Source: JBCBUE01 sp039818285
GTDB lineage: Bacteria; Planctomycetota; Phycisphaerae; Phycisphaerales; Phycisphaeraceae
Reading direction: 5' to 3'
DNA: 29,514 nucleotides
Assembly (NCBI GenBank): GCA_039818285.1
Contig: JBCBUE010000041.1
Location: 1-29,514 of the forward strand
Shown here: positions 21,921-29,514 of the stretch, in pieces
How the letters are laid out: every line of letters starts with the position of its first letter
How positions within the stretch are numbered: the stretch's first letter is position 1
Translations under genes and position numbers: made by a program
The notes under the pieces: generated by a model
Told to the model about the DNA's origin: nothing
Databases searched by the model: none
What the model saw: only the letters and a program-made list of their open reading frames with translations

Positions 21921-23272
21921 CGGCGCCCACCACGAGCCCCGCGGCCAGCCATCCGACCCCCGACGGGATCGATCACACCGCTCCGCTCTCGGGGCCGACC
22001 GGCACCGCCGTCGTGGCGATCGGCGGCCCGTCGGCCGCGTCGGCGATCCGCGATCGGCTGAACGGCTCGGCGTCGGCGATCGAGGTTCTGCCCACCGCCA
22101 ACTACCTGTCGGCCCTCTCCGTCGTCGCTTCGCGCCCCGATGTCCAGGCCGTCATCGGCCCCATCGACGGCCCCCCGAGGCTGCTGCCCCGGCTTGTTCG
22201 CAGCATGCGCGAGCTGGCCCCGCAGGTCCGGCTCTACGTCCGCGTGCCGCAGGGCCGCGAGGACGACGCCGCCACCTTGCTCTCGGCCGGGTTTGACGGC
22301 TATGTCCTCGAGCCCTTCAGGCCCGACGAGCTCGCGGCCCTGCTGCTGCCGGCTGCGCCCGCCCAGTCTGATCGAGCCAAACTCTCGGCCGTGGACGCCG
22401 ACTTGCCGACCGACGCCGCGCGAGAGCTCGGCGACACCGATCTCGTCGAGGCCGTGCTGCGCGGGCGGTTTGAGCTGATGCCGCTCGCCTGCCGGCTCAT
22501 CGAGCAGCAGGGCGGGCCGAGAGACATCGCCGTGGCTCGTGATCGCGCGGCCGTCCCCGCGGGTCATGCGGCGGTCCCGCTGAGTCGTCAAGAGGGCGAA
22601 CTGGGTTGGCTTCATGCCCCCGCGGCCGACGACGCTGAGCTGACGCGATGGGCCGGCTGGCTGGCGTGCTGGCTCGCGCTCGACCGCAAATTCAGCGGCC
22701 TGCGCCGGCTTGCGCTCACCGACGAGCTCACCCGCGCCTGGAACCGGCGTTACTTCGATCGCTTCCTCGCCCGCGTCCTCGACCACGCCCACGACGATCG
22801 CTCGCAGGTCACGCTGTTGGTCTTCGACATCGACGACTTCAAGGTCTACAACGACCGCTACGGCCACGCCGCCGGCGACGAGATCTTGCGCGAGGCCGCC
22901 CGCCTGATGCGGTCCGTGGTCCGTGAGCACGACGTGGTCGCCCGCATCGGTGGCGACGAGTTCGCCGTGATCTTCTGGGACGCCGAGCCCCCCCGCACCG
23001 AGAACCACGCCGCCTCGCAACACCCCACCGACGTCCTGCAGTGCGCCAAGCGATTCCAGGCCGCGGTCTGCCGGCACGAGTTCCCCAAGCTGATCGATGA
23101 TCAGGCCGGCACCCTCACCATCTCCGGCGGGCTCGCGTCGTATCCGTCGGACGGCCGCACGCCCGAGGAGCTGCTGGCCCGCGCCGACGCCATGGCCCTG
23201 CGTTCCAAGCGCCAGGGCAAGAACGCCATCACCCTTGGGCCCGGCGCGATCTCGCGCTGCGAGCGAGCCTGA
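21917..23272 (+). CDS. Diguanylate cyclase with receiver-like N-terminal domain
   Basis: This 451-residue protein makes cyclic di-GMP. Residues about 28-145 look like a degenerate receiver (TAVVAIGGPSAASAIRDRL, AVIGPIDGPP, VRLYVRVPQGREDDAATLLSAGFDGYVLEPF). Residues about 170-260 may be a degenerate GAF-like region. The GGDEF domain runs from about 267 (LTDELTRAWNRRYFDRFL): FDIDDFKVYNDRYGHAAGDEIL, then GGDEF at 345-349 intact, so activity is expected. An inhibitory I-site RxxD (REHD, 336-339) lies five residues before GGDEF. The end has LTISGGLASYPSDG and ALRSKRQGKN. No EAL domain and no membrane segment. The start ATG overlaps the upstream stop by four bases. Confidence 0.9.
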   Translation: MTAPTTSPAASHPTPDGIDHTAPLSGPTGTAVVAIGGPSAASAIRDRLNGSASAIEVLPTANYLSALSVVASRPDVQAVIGPIDGPPRLLPRLVRSMRELAPQVRLYVRVPQGREDDAATLLSAGFDGYVLEPFRPDELAALLLPAAPAQSDRAKLSAVDADLPTDAARELGDTDLVEAVLRGRFELMPLACRLIEQQGGPRDIAVARDRAAVPAGHAAVPLSRQEGELGWLHAPAADDAELTRWAGWLACWLALDRKFSGLRRLALTDELTRAWNRRYFDRFLARVLDHAHDDRSQVTLLVFDIDDFKVYNDRYGHAAGDEILREAARLMRSVVREHDVVARIGGDEFAVIFWDAEPPRTENHAASQHPTDVLQCAKRFQAAVCRHEFPKLIDDQAGTLTISGGLASYPSDGRTPEELLARADAMALRSKRQGKNAITLGPGAISRCERA

Positions 23273-23329
23273 CCTAGCGACGCGTCGTCGTGTCGCGACG
23301 GCGGTCAAGGTCGGTCGCTGCCTTGCCGC

Positions 23330-23335
23330 TAACGT
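23330..23335 (+). promoter_or_regulatory. Leaderless-type -10 element for the VTT protein
   Basis: TAACGT is followed by six bases (GCCGCG) and then the ATG at 23342. It is the same hexamer as before the gene at 16490. No Shine-Dalgarno sequence is present. Confidence 0.5.
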
Positions 23336-23341
23336 GCCGCG

Positions 23342-24037
23342 ATGCCCGAGGCAACGGCCCCCCGAGCTTCCTGGATCAAGCTGGCGCTGCTCGCGATCGT
23401 CGCGGTGGGATTGCCGGCGGTGGGGCTCGCCGTCGTCGGCATTGTCGGCTGTGACGCGTTGGCCGAAACACTGACGCTGCCGGCTTGGTCGGCGCCGCTG
23501 GCCATTGGGCTCGTCTGCGGGCTGGCGCTGGTGCCGACGCACCTCACGAGCCTCGCCAGCGGCTACCTGCTAGGGCTCGTCGTCGGTCTGCCCACGGCGA
23601 TCGTCGGCGTCATCGCGGGGGCGGGGTTGGGTTACTGCCTGGCCAGCCGGCTCGACGTCGCTGCGCTGCGCTCGATGATCCAGCGATACCGCGTCGGTCG
23701 ATCGCTGACCGACGCGATGCTCGAACGCGGGCCGACCCGCGCGACGACGGCCGTGCTGTTCGCCCGCCTGCCGCCTCAAGTGCCGTTCGCGCTGGGCAAC
23801 GTGCTGGCTGCGTCGCTGCGCATCCCCTTGCGCCCGATGCTCTTGGGCACGGCCCTGGGCATGGCCCCACGCGTCTGGCTGGTCGTGTGGCTGGGATCGG
23901 AGTTGGCGGACTGGGACGCCACCGCGGCGCCGCCGATGTCGCTCTACCTGAGCTTGGCGGCCACGTTGATCGGCCTCTTGGGCCTCACGGCTTGGTCCGC
24001 GGCCATCCTCCGTCACCGGGGCTCGTACACTCCCTGA
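23342..24037 (+). CDS. VTT/DedA-type (TVP38/TMEM64) membrane protein
   Basis: This is a 231-residue integral membrane protein with five or six hydrophobic segments. The conserved centre is SLASGYLLGLVVGLPTAIVGVIAGAGLGYCLASR, followed after an amphipathic region by 'LFARLPPQVPFALGNVLAAS' and PLRPMLLGTALGMAPRVWL, the pattern of the VTT (SNARE-associated) family. Related proteins scramble or flip lipids, including undecaprenyl phosphate in some DedA members, which could connect to uppP in this window; that is inference. The start is supported by the -10 six bases upstream. Confidence 0.85.
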   Translation: MPEATAPRASWIKLALLAIVAVGLPAVGLAVVGIVGCDALAETLTLPAWSAPLAIGLVCGLALVPTHLTSLASGYLLGLVVGLPTAIVGVIAGAGLGYCLASRLDVAALRSMIQRYRVGRSLTDAMLERGPTRATTAVLFARLPPQVPFALGNVLAASLRIPLRPMLLGTALGMAPRVWLVVWLGSELADWDATAAPPMSLYLSLAATLIGLLGLTAWSAAILRHRGSYTP

Positions 24038-24064
24038 CCCGCCCCGACCGCGAGAGCGTCAGGG
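24026..24064 (+). promoter_or_regulatory. Possible tkt promoter and leader hairpin
   Basis: TACACT (24026-24031), inside the end of the VTT gene, could be a -10 for tkt with start near 24038. CCCTGAC (24032-24038) pairs with GTCAGGG (24058-24064) around a 19-base loop. No T-run follows, so it is more a leader structure or weak terminator than a classic one. Confidence 0.3.
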
Positions 24065-24097
24065 GACGCCCTTCCCTTACTCGATCGGAAGTCCACC

Positions 24098-26068
24098 ATG
24101 TCCTATGACAGCACGATCCACGCCAAGGCCGTGGAGTTGACCAAGCTCACGTTCGAGATCACCGCGGCCGCGGGATCGGGGCACCCCACGTCCGGCGCGT
24201 CGCTGGCGCACCTGGTGACGGTGCTGATGTACGAGCACATGCGTTACGAGCCGGCCAACCCGGCGCACCCGGCCAGCGACCGACTGGTGCTCTCCGAGGG
24301 CCACGCGGTGCCGATCGTCTACGCCGCGTGCGCCGACCTGGGGGTGATGGTCGGGCGCAGCAAGGACGAGTGGCACGCCCTGACCGTCGAGGAGGCCAAG
24401 ACGCTTCGGGAGATCGACTCGTTGATCGACGGCCACCCCAACCCCGTCGAGGGCTTCCCGTTCTTTGACACCGCCACCGGCTCGCTCGGTCAGGGGCTCA
24501 GCCAGGCGACCGGCCTGGGCATCGCCGCCCGCTTGAACGGCATGGACAAGCGCATCTTCTGCCTCATCGGTGACGGCGAGTCGCGTGAGGGCAACATCTG
24601 GGAGGGCGTCGATTTCCTGATCGACCACGACCTCAAGGCCGTCTGCCCGATCTTCAACTGCAACAAGTTCGCCCAGTCCACGCCGACCGGCCCGCAGCAG
24701 ATGCCCGACGTCACGCACGCCAAGCTCGAGGCTGTCGGCTACGACGTGCATCGCATCGACGGGCACCACCCCACGGCGATCAAGGACGCGCTCTCGGCCC
24801 ATGCCCGGGCGCAGCACGACCCCAACGCCGCGCCGGTCGCGATCGTCGCCGACACGGTCAAGGGCTGGGGCGTGCCCAGCCAGCAGGGTCACGGGCACCA
24901 CGGCGCCGCCGCGACCGGCGAGGCGTTGGTGACGGCGCTCGCCGAGTTGGACGCCACCGCCACGCAGGTCGGCGCCGCCGCCGACACCCCGCTGAAGCGT
25001 GACCTGATGACCCCGTCCGAGCGTCCCAAGCTCGAACCCACCGCCGCCCCCGCGTTTGACGAGGCGTGCAAGGCCTACGGCCAGGAGGCCGCGCTCGAGA
25101 AGGGCAGGCTCGCCACCCGCAAGGCCTTCGCAGTCGCGTTACGGGCGTTGGGACACGCCGACCCGCGCGTCGTCGTGTTCGACGGCGACGTGCAGAACTC
25201 CACCGGAGCCGATGCGTTCAGCAAGGACGCGGCGCTGGCCGACCGGTTCGTGCAATGCCGGATCGCCGAGCAGCAGATGGTGGCCGCGGCGGCCGGTCTG
25301 GCGGCGACGAACCGCGTGCCGTTCTGCGTGACCTTCGGGAAGTTTTTGGCCCGGGCGTACGACCAGGTCGAGATGGCGGTCAACAGCGGGGCGAACCTCA
25401 AGCTCGTTGGCTCGCACGCCGGCATCACGCTCGGGGCCGACGGGCCGTCGCAAATGGCCATGGCCGACGTGCCGTACTTCCGCGGCATCGGCACGATGAA
25501 GCTCAAGCAGGGGCAGCCCGGCTTCTACGTGCTCACGCCGTCGGACGGCTGGTCTTGCTACGCGTTGACGCAGCTGATGGCCCAGCACGACGGGCCGGCG
25601 TACTTGCGGACGCTGCGCCCCGACACCGAGTTCCTCTACGGCCCCAGCGACACCTTCCGCCTCGGCGGCATGGCGGTGCTCTCCGAGGGGCGCGACCTGC
25701 TCATCGTCGCGCACGGCTACATGGTCCATGAGGCCAACCGCGCCCTGGAGTTGCTCGACCAGCAGGGCATCGACGCCACGCTCGTCGACGCCTACAGCCT
25801 GCCGTTCGACGGCGACACGCTCTGCGACCTCGCTAACGAGAACAACGGCATGGTGCTGACACTCGAGGACAACTACGGCGGCGGGCTGGGCTCGGCCGTG
25901 GCCGACGCGTTGGCAGGCTCGGGCGACGGGTTCACGCTGCAGCAGATGCACGTCACGCACCTGCCCAAGTCAGGCAAGTCGCCCGACGACCTGCTGCACT
26001 ACTGCGGTCTGTCGGCAGACCACGTGGTGCATCGGGCGATGGGCATGCTCAACCTGACGCCGGCCTGA
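24098..26068 (+). CDS. tkt: Transketolase
   Basis: This 656-residue ThDP enzyme moves two-carbon units between sugar phosphates in the pentose phosphate pathway. The N-terminal half carries SGHPTSGAS (H29), LSEGHA (H69), DGHPNPVEGF, ATGSLGQGL and the ThDP/metal motif GDGESREGN with NCNK (from 158). The central domain starts near 345 with ATRKAFAVALRALG, VVVFDGDVQNS, the catalytic Glu in CRIAEQQMV, FGKFLARAYDQVE and 'GSHAGITLGADGPSQMA'. The C-terminal domain includes TLVDAYSLPFDG. The sequence style (SGHPTSGAS, GITLGADGPSQMA) is closer to animal-type transketolases (about 620 residues) than to E. coli TktA. A short GGAAG Shine-Dalgarno precedes the ATG. Confidence 0.95.
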   Translation: MSYDSTIHAKAVELTKLTFEITAAAGSGHPTSGASLAHLVTVLMYEHMRYEPANPAHPASDRLVLSEGHAVPIVYAACADLGVMVGRSKDEWHALTVEEAKTLREIDSLIDGHPNPVEGFPFFDTATGSLGQGLSQATGLGIAARLNGMDKRIFCLIGDGESREGNIWEGVDFLIDHDLKAVCPIFNCNKFAQSTPTGPQQMPDVTHAKLEAVGYDVHRIDGHHPTAIKDALSAHARAQHDPNAAPVAIVADTVKGWGVPSQQGHGHHGAAATGEALVTALAELDATATQVGAAADTPLKRDLMTPSERPKLEPTAAPAFDEACKAYGQEAALEKGRLATRKAFAVALRALGHADPRVVVFDGDVQNSTGADAFSKDAALADRFVQCRIAEQQMVAAAAGLAATNRVPFCVTFGKFLARAYDQVEMAVNSGANLKLVGSHAGITLGADGPSQMAMADVPYFRGIGTMKLKQGQPGFYVLTPSDGWSCYALTQLMAQHDGPAYLRTLRPDTEFLYGPSDTFRLGGMAVLSEGRDLLIVAHGYMVHEANRALELLDQQGIDATLVDAYSLPFDGDTLCDLANENNGMVLTLEDNYGGGLGSAVADALAGSGDGFTLQQMHVTHLPKSGKSPDDLLHYCGLSADHVVHRAMGMLNLTPA

Positions 26069-26102
26069 CGAGCGTCGGCGCGGTGCCCGGTCGGCGCGGG
26101 GC

Positions 26103-26108
26103 TATGCT
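26103..26108 (+). promoter_or_regulatory. Leaderless-type -10 element for the ExbB-like gene
   Basis: TATGCT is followed by six bases (CTGCCG) and then the ATG at 26115. No Shine-Dalgarno sequence is present. Confidence 0.52.
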
Positions 26109-26114
26109 CTGCCG

Positions 26115-26816
26115 ATGGAAGCGGTCTGGCAGAGCGTGCTGGGATTGATGACCCGCGGGGGGATCGCGATGTGGCCACTGCTGGCGCTGAGCCTGGTCGC
26201 GGTCACGGTGTCGGTCGAGCGGGTGTGGTTCTTCGTCAGCCAAAACCATCGCGGCGAGCTGAAGCGCGTGCAGAAGCTGGCGGACCGGCTGCGCCGTGGC
26301 GATCGATCGGGCGCCGAGGCGCTGGTCGAGGGCGACGGCACCGTCTACGGCCGGGCGGCGTCGGTCATGCTGGCCGGCGGCCTGCCCTGCGGCGAGGCGG
26401 CCACGGCCGAGGCGGTCGAGAGCCAGCGCGGCCGGCTCGAGCGTTACCTGCCGCTGCTCTCGACGATCATCACCGCCGCGCCGATGCTCGGGATCCTCGG
26501 CACGGTCATCGGCATCATCACGAGCTTCGAGGCTCTCGGGGCGCCGGGGGTGGACGGAGGTTCGGCGGACGGCAGCGTGGCGGACCCGCGGGTCGTGTCG
26601 TCCGGCATCGCCGAGGCGTTGTTGAGCACGGCGGCGGGACTGACGGTGTCGCTCATCGCGTTGTTCCCGTTCAACGCCTTCCGAGCGCAAGTCGATCGCA
26701 CGATGAGCCGCCTGGAGATGCTGGGCGTTTCGGCCGAGCTGGCGAGCAAGCCCGAGGCGACGACCGAGGCTCAGCCCGCGCCGGCACCGGCGTCGGTTGC
26801 GCCGGGCAAAGCGTAG
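26115..26816 (+). CDS. ExbB/TolQ/MotA-family proton channel protein
   Basis: This 233-residue inner-membrane protein has three predicted membrane helices: about 17-38 (IAMWPLLALSLVAVTVSVERVWFF), about 112-138 (LPLLSTIITAAPMLGILGTVIGIITSF, the family signature) and about 164-188 (GIAEALLSTAAGLTVSLIALFPF, with the conserved Thr/Ala/Gly face). These proteins form the pentameric stator that uses the proton gradient with an ExbD/TolR partner. No ExbD/TolR gene is adjacent; the next gene is convergent and unrelated. The 3' end overlaps that gene by 46 bases. A low-complexity tail (about 205-233) of Ala/Pro/Glu follows the channel. Confidence 0.92.
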   Translation: MEAVWQSVLGLMTRGGIAMWPLLALSLVAVTVSVERVWFFVSQNHRGELKRVQKLADRLRRGDRSGAEALVEGDGTVYGRAASVMLAGGLPCGEAATAEAVESQRGRLERYLPLLSTIITAAPMLGILGTVIGIITSFEALGAPGVDGGSADGSVADPRVVSSGIAEALLSTAAGLTVSLIALFPFNAFRAQVDRTMSRLEMLGVSAELASKPEATTEAQPAPAPASVAPGKA

Positions 26817-29005
26817 AGCTGCGGGGCGACTTGCCGCCAGCGGCCTTCGCGCACGAGTCGGCCGAGGGTGTCGAGCGTGACGTCGGGGTCGAAGCCGTAG
26901 GTGCGGTGCAGACGGTTGAGTTCGGAGACGCCGAGATAGACGTGGGTGAAGCCTGCGTCGCGGAGCGCAGCCGTGACGTCGGCCGCGTCGGGGCCGTGGT
27001 CGCGGATGAGTTGGCCGAGCGGGTTGGGGTCGAACGGCGTGGCGTAGGCGAACGGGCGGTTTAGGTAGAGCAGGCGGGCGTTGTCGGCAACGACGAGCGT
27101 GCGCGTGTCGGGCGGCAGGGCGTTCACGGGGTGCATGGTGTCGGCGGCACGGGCGTCGAGCGGCCAGGCGTCCACGGCCATCGCCACCGGGACGGGCACG
27201 ACACGCCCGAGCGGATCGCGGAGCAATCGGCCGTCGGCGTCGATCGCCGGTGCGGGCTGGGACCGGATGACTTGGTCCGCGACCGTGGCGATCGGCAACA
27301 CGATCGCCGCCGCGGCGATCCACGCCGCCGGCCCGCGGCGATCGTCGGGCAGCGCACGCAGCAGGGCCGACAGCCCGACGCCGATCAGCAGCGAGCCCGG
27401 CACGAGCGTGACGACCAGGAAGCGCGACTGCAGGTGCGTGGCGAACGCCCAGAACACCAGCTGCCACGCCAGCCACACCAGGCAGCCGATCGTTGCGAAG
27501 CGATAACGCTTGAGGCAGAGCCCGATGACCGCGCCGGCAGTGGCCAACAGCCAGAAGATGGGGAGGCCACCCTCGAGGGTGAATCGCGCCACGTTGTCGC
27601 GCTCGGGTGGGGTGGGGCGACCGCCGAACGCGCCATAGCCTTGGTTGCCGAGCCACTGACGCCACAGCGCCGGGCCGAGCGACCTCGGGTTGTCTTGGGG
27701 GTCCAGGCCGTGAGCGCGGTCCCATCGGTCGGCGAGCGTTGCGTCCCAGTGCCCGTGCCCGAGGGGCTCGCCGGCGAAGGGGAACACGGGGTTGCCGCGT
27801 TGCACGGCGTTGCGAGCGAAATAGGGCGAGAGCACCAGCAGGCCGACGGCAGTGAGGATCGCCGCGGTGTGCATAGCCGTCGCGACACGACGGCGAGCAC
27901 CTCCGGTCGACGCCGTGACGGCGGAGACGAGCGTCGCGGTCACCCCCAGCGGCACGGCGACCATCGGCCCGGCCGTCGGCTTGGCCAACACCGCCGATGC
28001 CAGGACGACACCGAGCACGGCGATCGCGAGCCTGCGGTACGGCTGTCGCCTTGGCCAAGCCTGCAGCATCACGCAAGCCGCCGCGGCGAACGCCGTGACC
28101 GCCATCTCGTTGTACGCCAACGACCCCAGCACCACGACCCAAGGCACCACCAGCCAAGCCGCGGCCACGATCGTCCCGGCCATGCCACCCGACCGTTGCG
28201 CGCGACGATCCCGCGGGCCCATCAGCCGCACCGCGTCGCCCAGGCACCACGCCGTGAGCAAGGCGAATCCGACGTGCAGCCACTGCGCGACGATCGCCGA
28301 CGGCAACACCCCGTCGGCCCCGCCTCCGCGCAGCGCCGCGACCTGCATCATCATCGACTCCACCAGGCTCGGCAGGTGGCTGTACACGTTGTGATCCAGC
28401 CCGCTCAACCAACCCGTGGCCAACCACTCGCGCGGCAGTTGCAGGTGATAGCTCAGCACGTCGTAGCCCAGCGCCTCCACCCGCCACATCGACCCCGGCG
28501 GGCACGCCGCCCCGACCGCCAGCAGCCCAAGGCCGATCCCACACCACGCCGTCAATTCCACACCCGTCCGACTGCCTAGCCGGGCGCGAAGGTCGATCAG
28601 CTCGCGCCGCGCCGCCACGCCGGCCGCCCACCCGACCGCGACCAGACCCCACGACCACACCGCTCCCACCCCGCCCAATGTGGCGATGGTCAGCCCCAGC
28701 CACCCCCACACGGCCGCCCCTGCCGCGACCGTCGCCGACCACGGCAGCCTCGGCCCACACCATCGCCTCACCGCCGCGCCGTACCCCAGCACGGCCAGCA
28801 CCGCCGGCGCCAGCCAACACCACGCGATGACCGCGTGCTTCACCACGGCGGCCCACTTGCCCACGCCGAACCACGGCTCAGCTACCATCGCGATCGGCCA
28901 GGCCCCGCCCTGCACCGCCCACCACGACGCGGCCGCGGCGATCACCAGCGTGGCCACGCCCGCCATCGCTACGCGTCGCGCCCTTGACCCGTCAGCGACC
29001 GTCAC
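26771..29005 (-). CDS. Large multi-pass membrane protein, GT-C glycosyltransferase-like
   Basis: This 744-residue protein has many hydrophobic segments, roughly 10-13, through about residue 560, then a soluble C-terminal domain. The motif ALGYDVLSYHLQLPREWL near residue 180, with Asp before a YHLxxP segment, lies in a large loop as in dolichyl-phosphate-sugar using GT-C enzymes (PMT/ArnT-like, GT39/GT83). Further parts are PYFARNAVQRGNPVFPF and FATHLQSRFLVVTLVPGSL. The C-terminal part (TRTLVVADNARLLYLNRPFAYATPFD, then FTHVYLGVSELNRL) also occurs in bacterial proteins of this type. Substrate unknown. GTG 29005 is set by a -10 hexamer six bases upstream. It follows hemA by nine bases on the same strand. 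Confidence 0.75.
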   Translation of the reverse strand: MTVADGSRARRVAMAGVATLVIAAAASWWAVQGGAWPIAMVAEPWFGVGKWAAVVKHAVIAWCWLAPAVLAVLGYGAAVRRWCGPRLPWSATVAAGAAVWGWLGLTIATLGGVGAVWSWGLVAVGWAAGVAARRELIDLRARLGSRTGVELTAWCGIGLGLLAVGAACPPGSMWRVEALGYDVLSYHLQLPREWLATGWLSGLDHNVYSHLPSLVESMMMQVAALRGGGADGVLPSAIVAQWLHVGFALLTAWCLGDAVRLMGPRDRRAQRSGGMAGTIVAAAWLVVPWVVVLGSLAYNEMAVTAFAAAACVMLQAWPRRQPYRRLAIAVLGVVLASAVLAKPTAGPMVAVPLGVTATLVSAVTASTGGARRRVATAMHTAAILTAVGLLVLSPYFARNAVQRGNPVFPFAGEPLGHGHWDATLADRWDRAHGLDPQDNPRSLGPALWRQWLGNQGYGAFGGRPTPPERDNVARFTLEGGLPIFWLLATAGAVIGLCLKRYRFATIGCLVWLAWQLVFWAFATHLQSRFLVVTLVPGSLLIGVGLSALLRALPDDRRGPAAWIAAAAIVLPIATVADQVIRSQPAPAIDADGRLLRDPLGRVVPVPVAMAVDAWPLDARAADTMHPVNALPPDTRTLVVADNARLLYLNRPFAYATPFDPNPLGQLIRDHGPDAADVTAALRDAGFTHVYLGVSELNRLHRTYGFDPDVTLDTLGRLVREGRWRQVAPQLYALPGATDAGAGAG

Positions 29006-29011
29006 GACCCC

Positions 29012-29017
29012 AGCCTA
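29012..29017 (-). promoter_or_regulatory. Leaderless-type -10 element overlapping the hemA stop
   Basis: On the minus strand TAGGCT is followed by six bases and then the GTG at 29005. Its TAG (29015-29017) is also the hemA stop codon. No Shine-Dalgarno sequence is present. Confidence 0.45.
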
Positions 29018-29514
29018 CGACGATCGCTCGGGCACCGTCGGCCGGACGACCACGTTGACTTCGCGTCGCTCGGCTTGATCCGTTGAAGGCGGCTGTTCGT
29101 CCGACGCCGACGTCGCCCGGGGGGGCGACTCCAACCCGAACAGCCGACGCAGCGCGGCCGCGTAGAACCCCAGGGGGGCCTGCTCGCCGGCCTCCCGCAT
29201 CTGCGTGAGCGGGACGTGCAGCAGCTTGTTGATCAAGCGGTGATTGTGCTCGGCCAACGCCCGGCGCATGACCTCGCCGTCTGCCGTGCCTTCGCCGTCG
29301 ATCGCCAGCCGGCCGGCGGTGCGCCGCGACTCGGCCTCGGCCAGCGTCTCCAGCCGGGCCCTCAGCTCGGCGACCATGCGCCCGATGTCGCGGTGCTGCA
29401 GCTCGCGATAGCAGCGAGCCGCCGACTCGGCCGCGAGGTGCTCGCAGCGTCGCACCGCCTCGTCTCGCGTGGACGAGTGGGCATCAACGACGGATCGCAG
29501 GTCGTCGAGGTTGT
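29015..29514 (-). CDS. hemA: Glutamyl-tRNA reductase, C-terminal part (continues past the window)
   Basis: Only the last 165 or so residues are in the window; the frame is open to the right edge. It begins with NLDDLRSVVDAH, the hinge after the NADPH domain, and continues through the long spinal helix and dimerisation domain: 'HRDIGRMVAELRARLETLAE' and 'LAEHNHRLINKLLHVPLTQMRE', the HemA C-terminal hallmark. The full enzyme reduces glutamyl-tRNA to glutamate-1-semialdehyde, the first step of tetrapyrrole synthesis. A variable, Pro/Ser-rich tail ends the protein. The internal GTG in this frame at 29455 is not the true start. It lies nine bases upstream of the GT-C-like gene. Confidence 0.9.
   Translation of the reverse strand, partial: NLDDLRSVVDAHSSTRDEAVRRCEHLAAESAARCYRELQHRDIGRMVAELRARLETLAEAESRRTAGRLAIDGEGTADGEVMRRALAEHNHRLINKLLHVPLTQMREAGEQAPLGFYAAALRRLFGLESPPRATSASDEQPPSTDQAERREVNVVVRPTVPERSS

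Noticed and set aside
26049..28874. A 941-codon minus-strand frame
   Set aside because: It runs through the opposite strand of the ExbB-like gene and another frame of the GT-C-like gene; composition is Arg/Gly/Ala-rich and no domain appears.
1..29514. CRISPR arrays, insertion sequences, rRNA
   Set aside because: No regularly spaced repeats, transposase genes with terminal repeats, or rRNA segments were seen on either strand.

Overview
The window is uniformly GC-rich, with short intergenic gaps and many start/stop overlaps. Its gene content points to Planctomycetota, most likely class Phycisphaerae. The main clues are tandem membrane proteins carrying a CxxC...CPECGADLREVGI zinc ribbon, a small CC...CPKCGR protein, a DUF2752 protein, YceI proteins including a fusion, a hopanoid-type hpnE and an animal-like transketolase. 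This assignment is inference from families; no rRNA is present to confirm it.

Layout. Bases 1-640 hold a decayed tyrosine-recombinase gene just past the 3' end of a tRNA-Ala(TGC), with two palindromes around it. Bases 829-3037 carry two tandem YceI-domain secreted proteins, followed by a nucleotidyltransferase-fold protein and a lower-GC orphan ORF (3055-3981). A full-length cobalamin-dependent metH (3978-7571, minus) is divergent from uppP and has a good promoter with an imperfect palindrome at the predicted start site. From 11253 down to 8609 (minus) runs a tight four-gene operon: a DUF2752 membrane protein, two related lipoproteins and a glycosyltransferase-like protein. hpnE is divergent from it. 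A secreted redoxin with its own terminator follows, then a three-gene ABC-2 exporter operon, a nitrilase-family amidohydrolase, two tandem zinc-ribbon membrane proteins, recA, a small zinc-ribbon protein, a receiver-like protein coupled to a diguanylate cyclase, a VTT/DedA-type membrane protein, transketolase, an orphan ExbB/TolQ-like protein, a large GT-C-like membrane protein and the 3' part of hemA at the right edge.

Most genes are housekeeping: methionine synthesis, undecaprenyl phosphate recycling, hopanoid precursor synthesis, recombination, pentose phosphate pathway and tetrapyrrole synthesis. Accessory or lineage-specific content lies in 1-560, 3055-3981, 8609-11253, 17466-19420 and 20889-23272.

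The most striking pattern is regulatory. Nine genes without a Shine-Dalgarno sequence have a TAnnnT hexamer exactly six bases before the start codon, as expected if transcription begins on the first base of the start codon (leaderless mRNA). Genes with a clear Shine-Dalgarno sequence (for example 829, 1502, metH, redoxin, recA, 21450) lack this element at that place. This helped choose start codons and is reported as a finding.

I found no CRISPR array, insertion sequence or complete mobile element, and nothing I can defend as a wholly new multi-gene system. The best candidates for undescribed biology are the four-gene lipoprotein operon, the receiver-like protein with a FliM-like tail coupled to a diguanylate cyclase, and the leaderless-promoter architecture.
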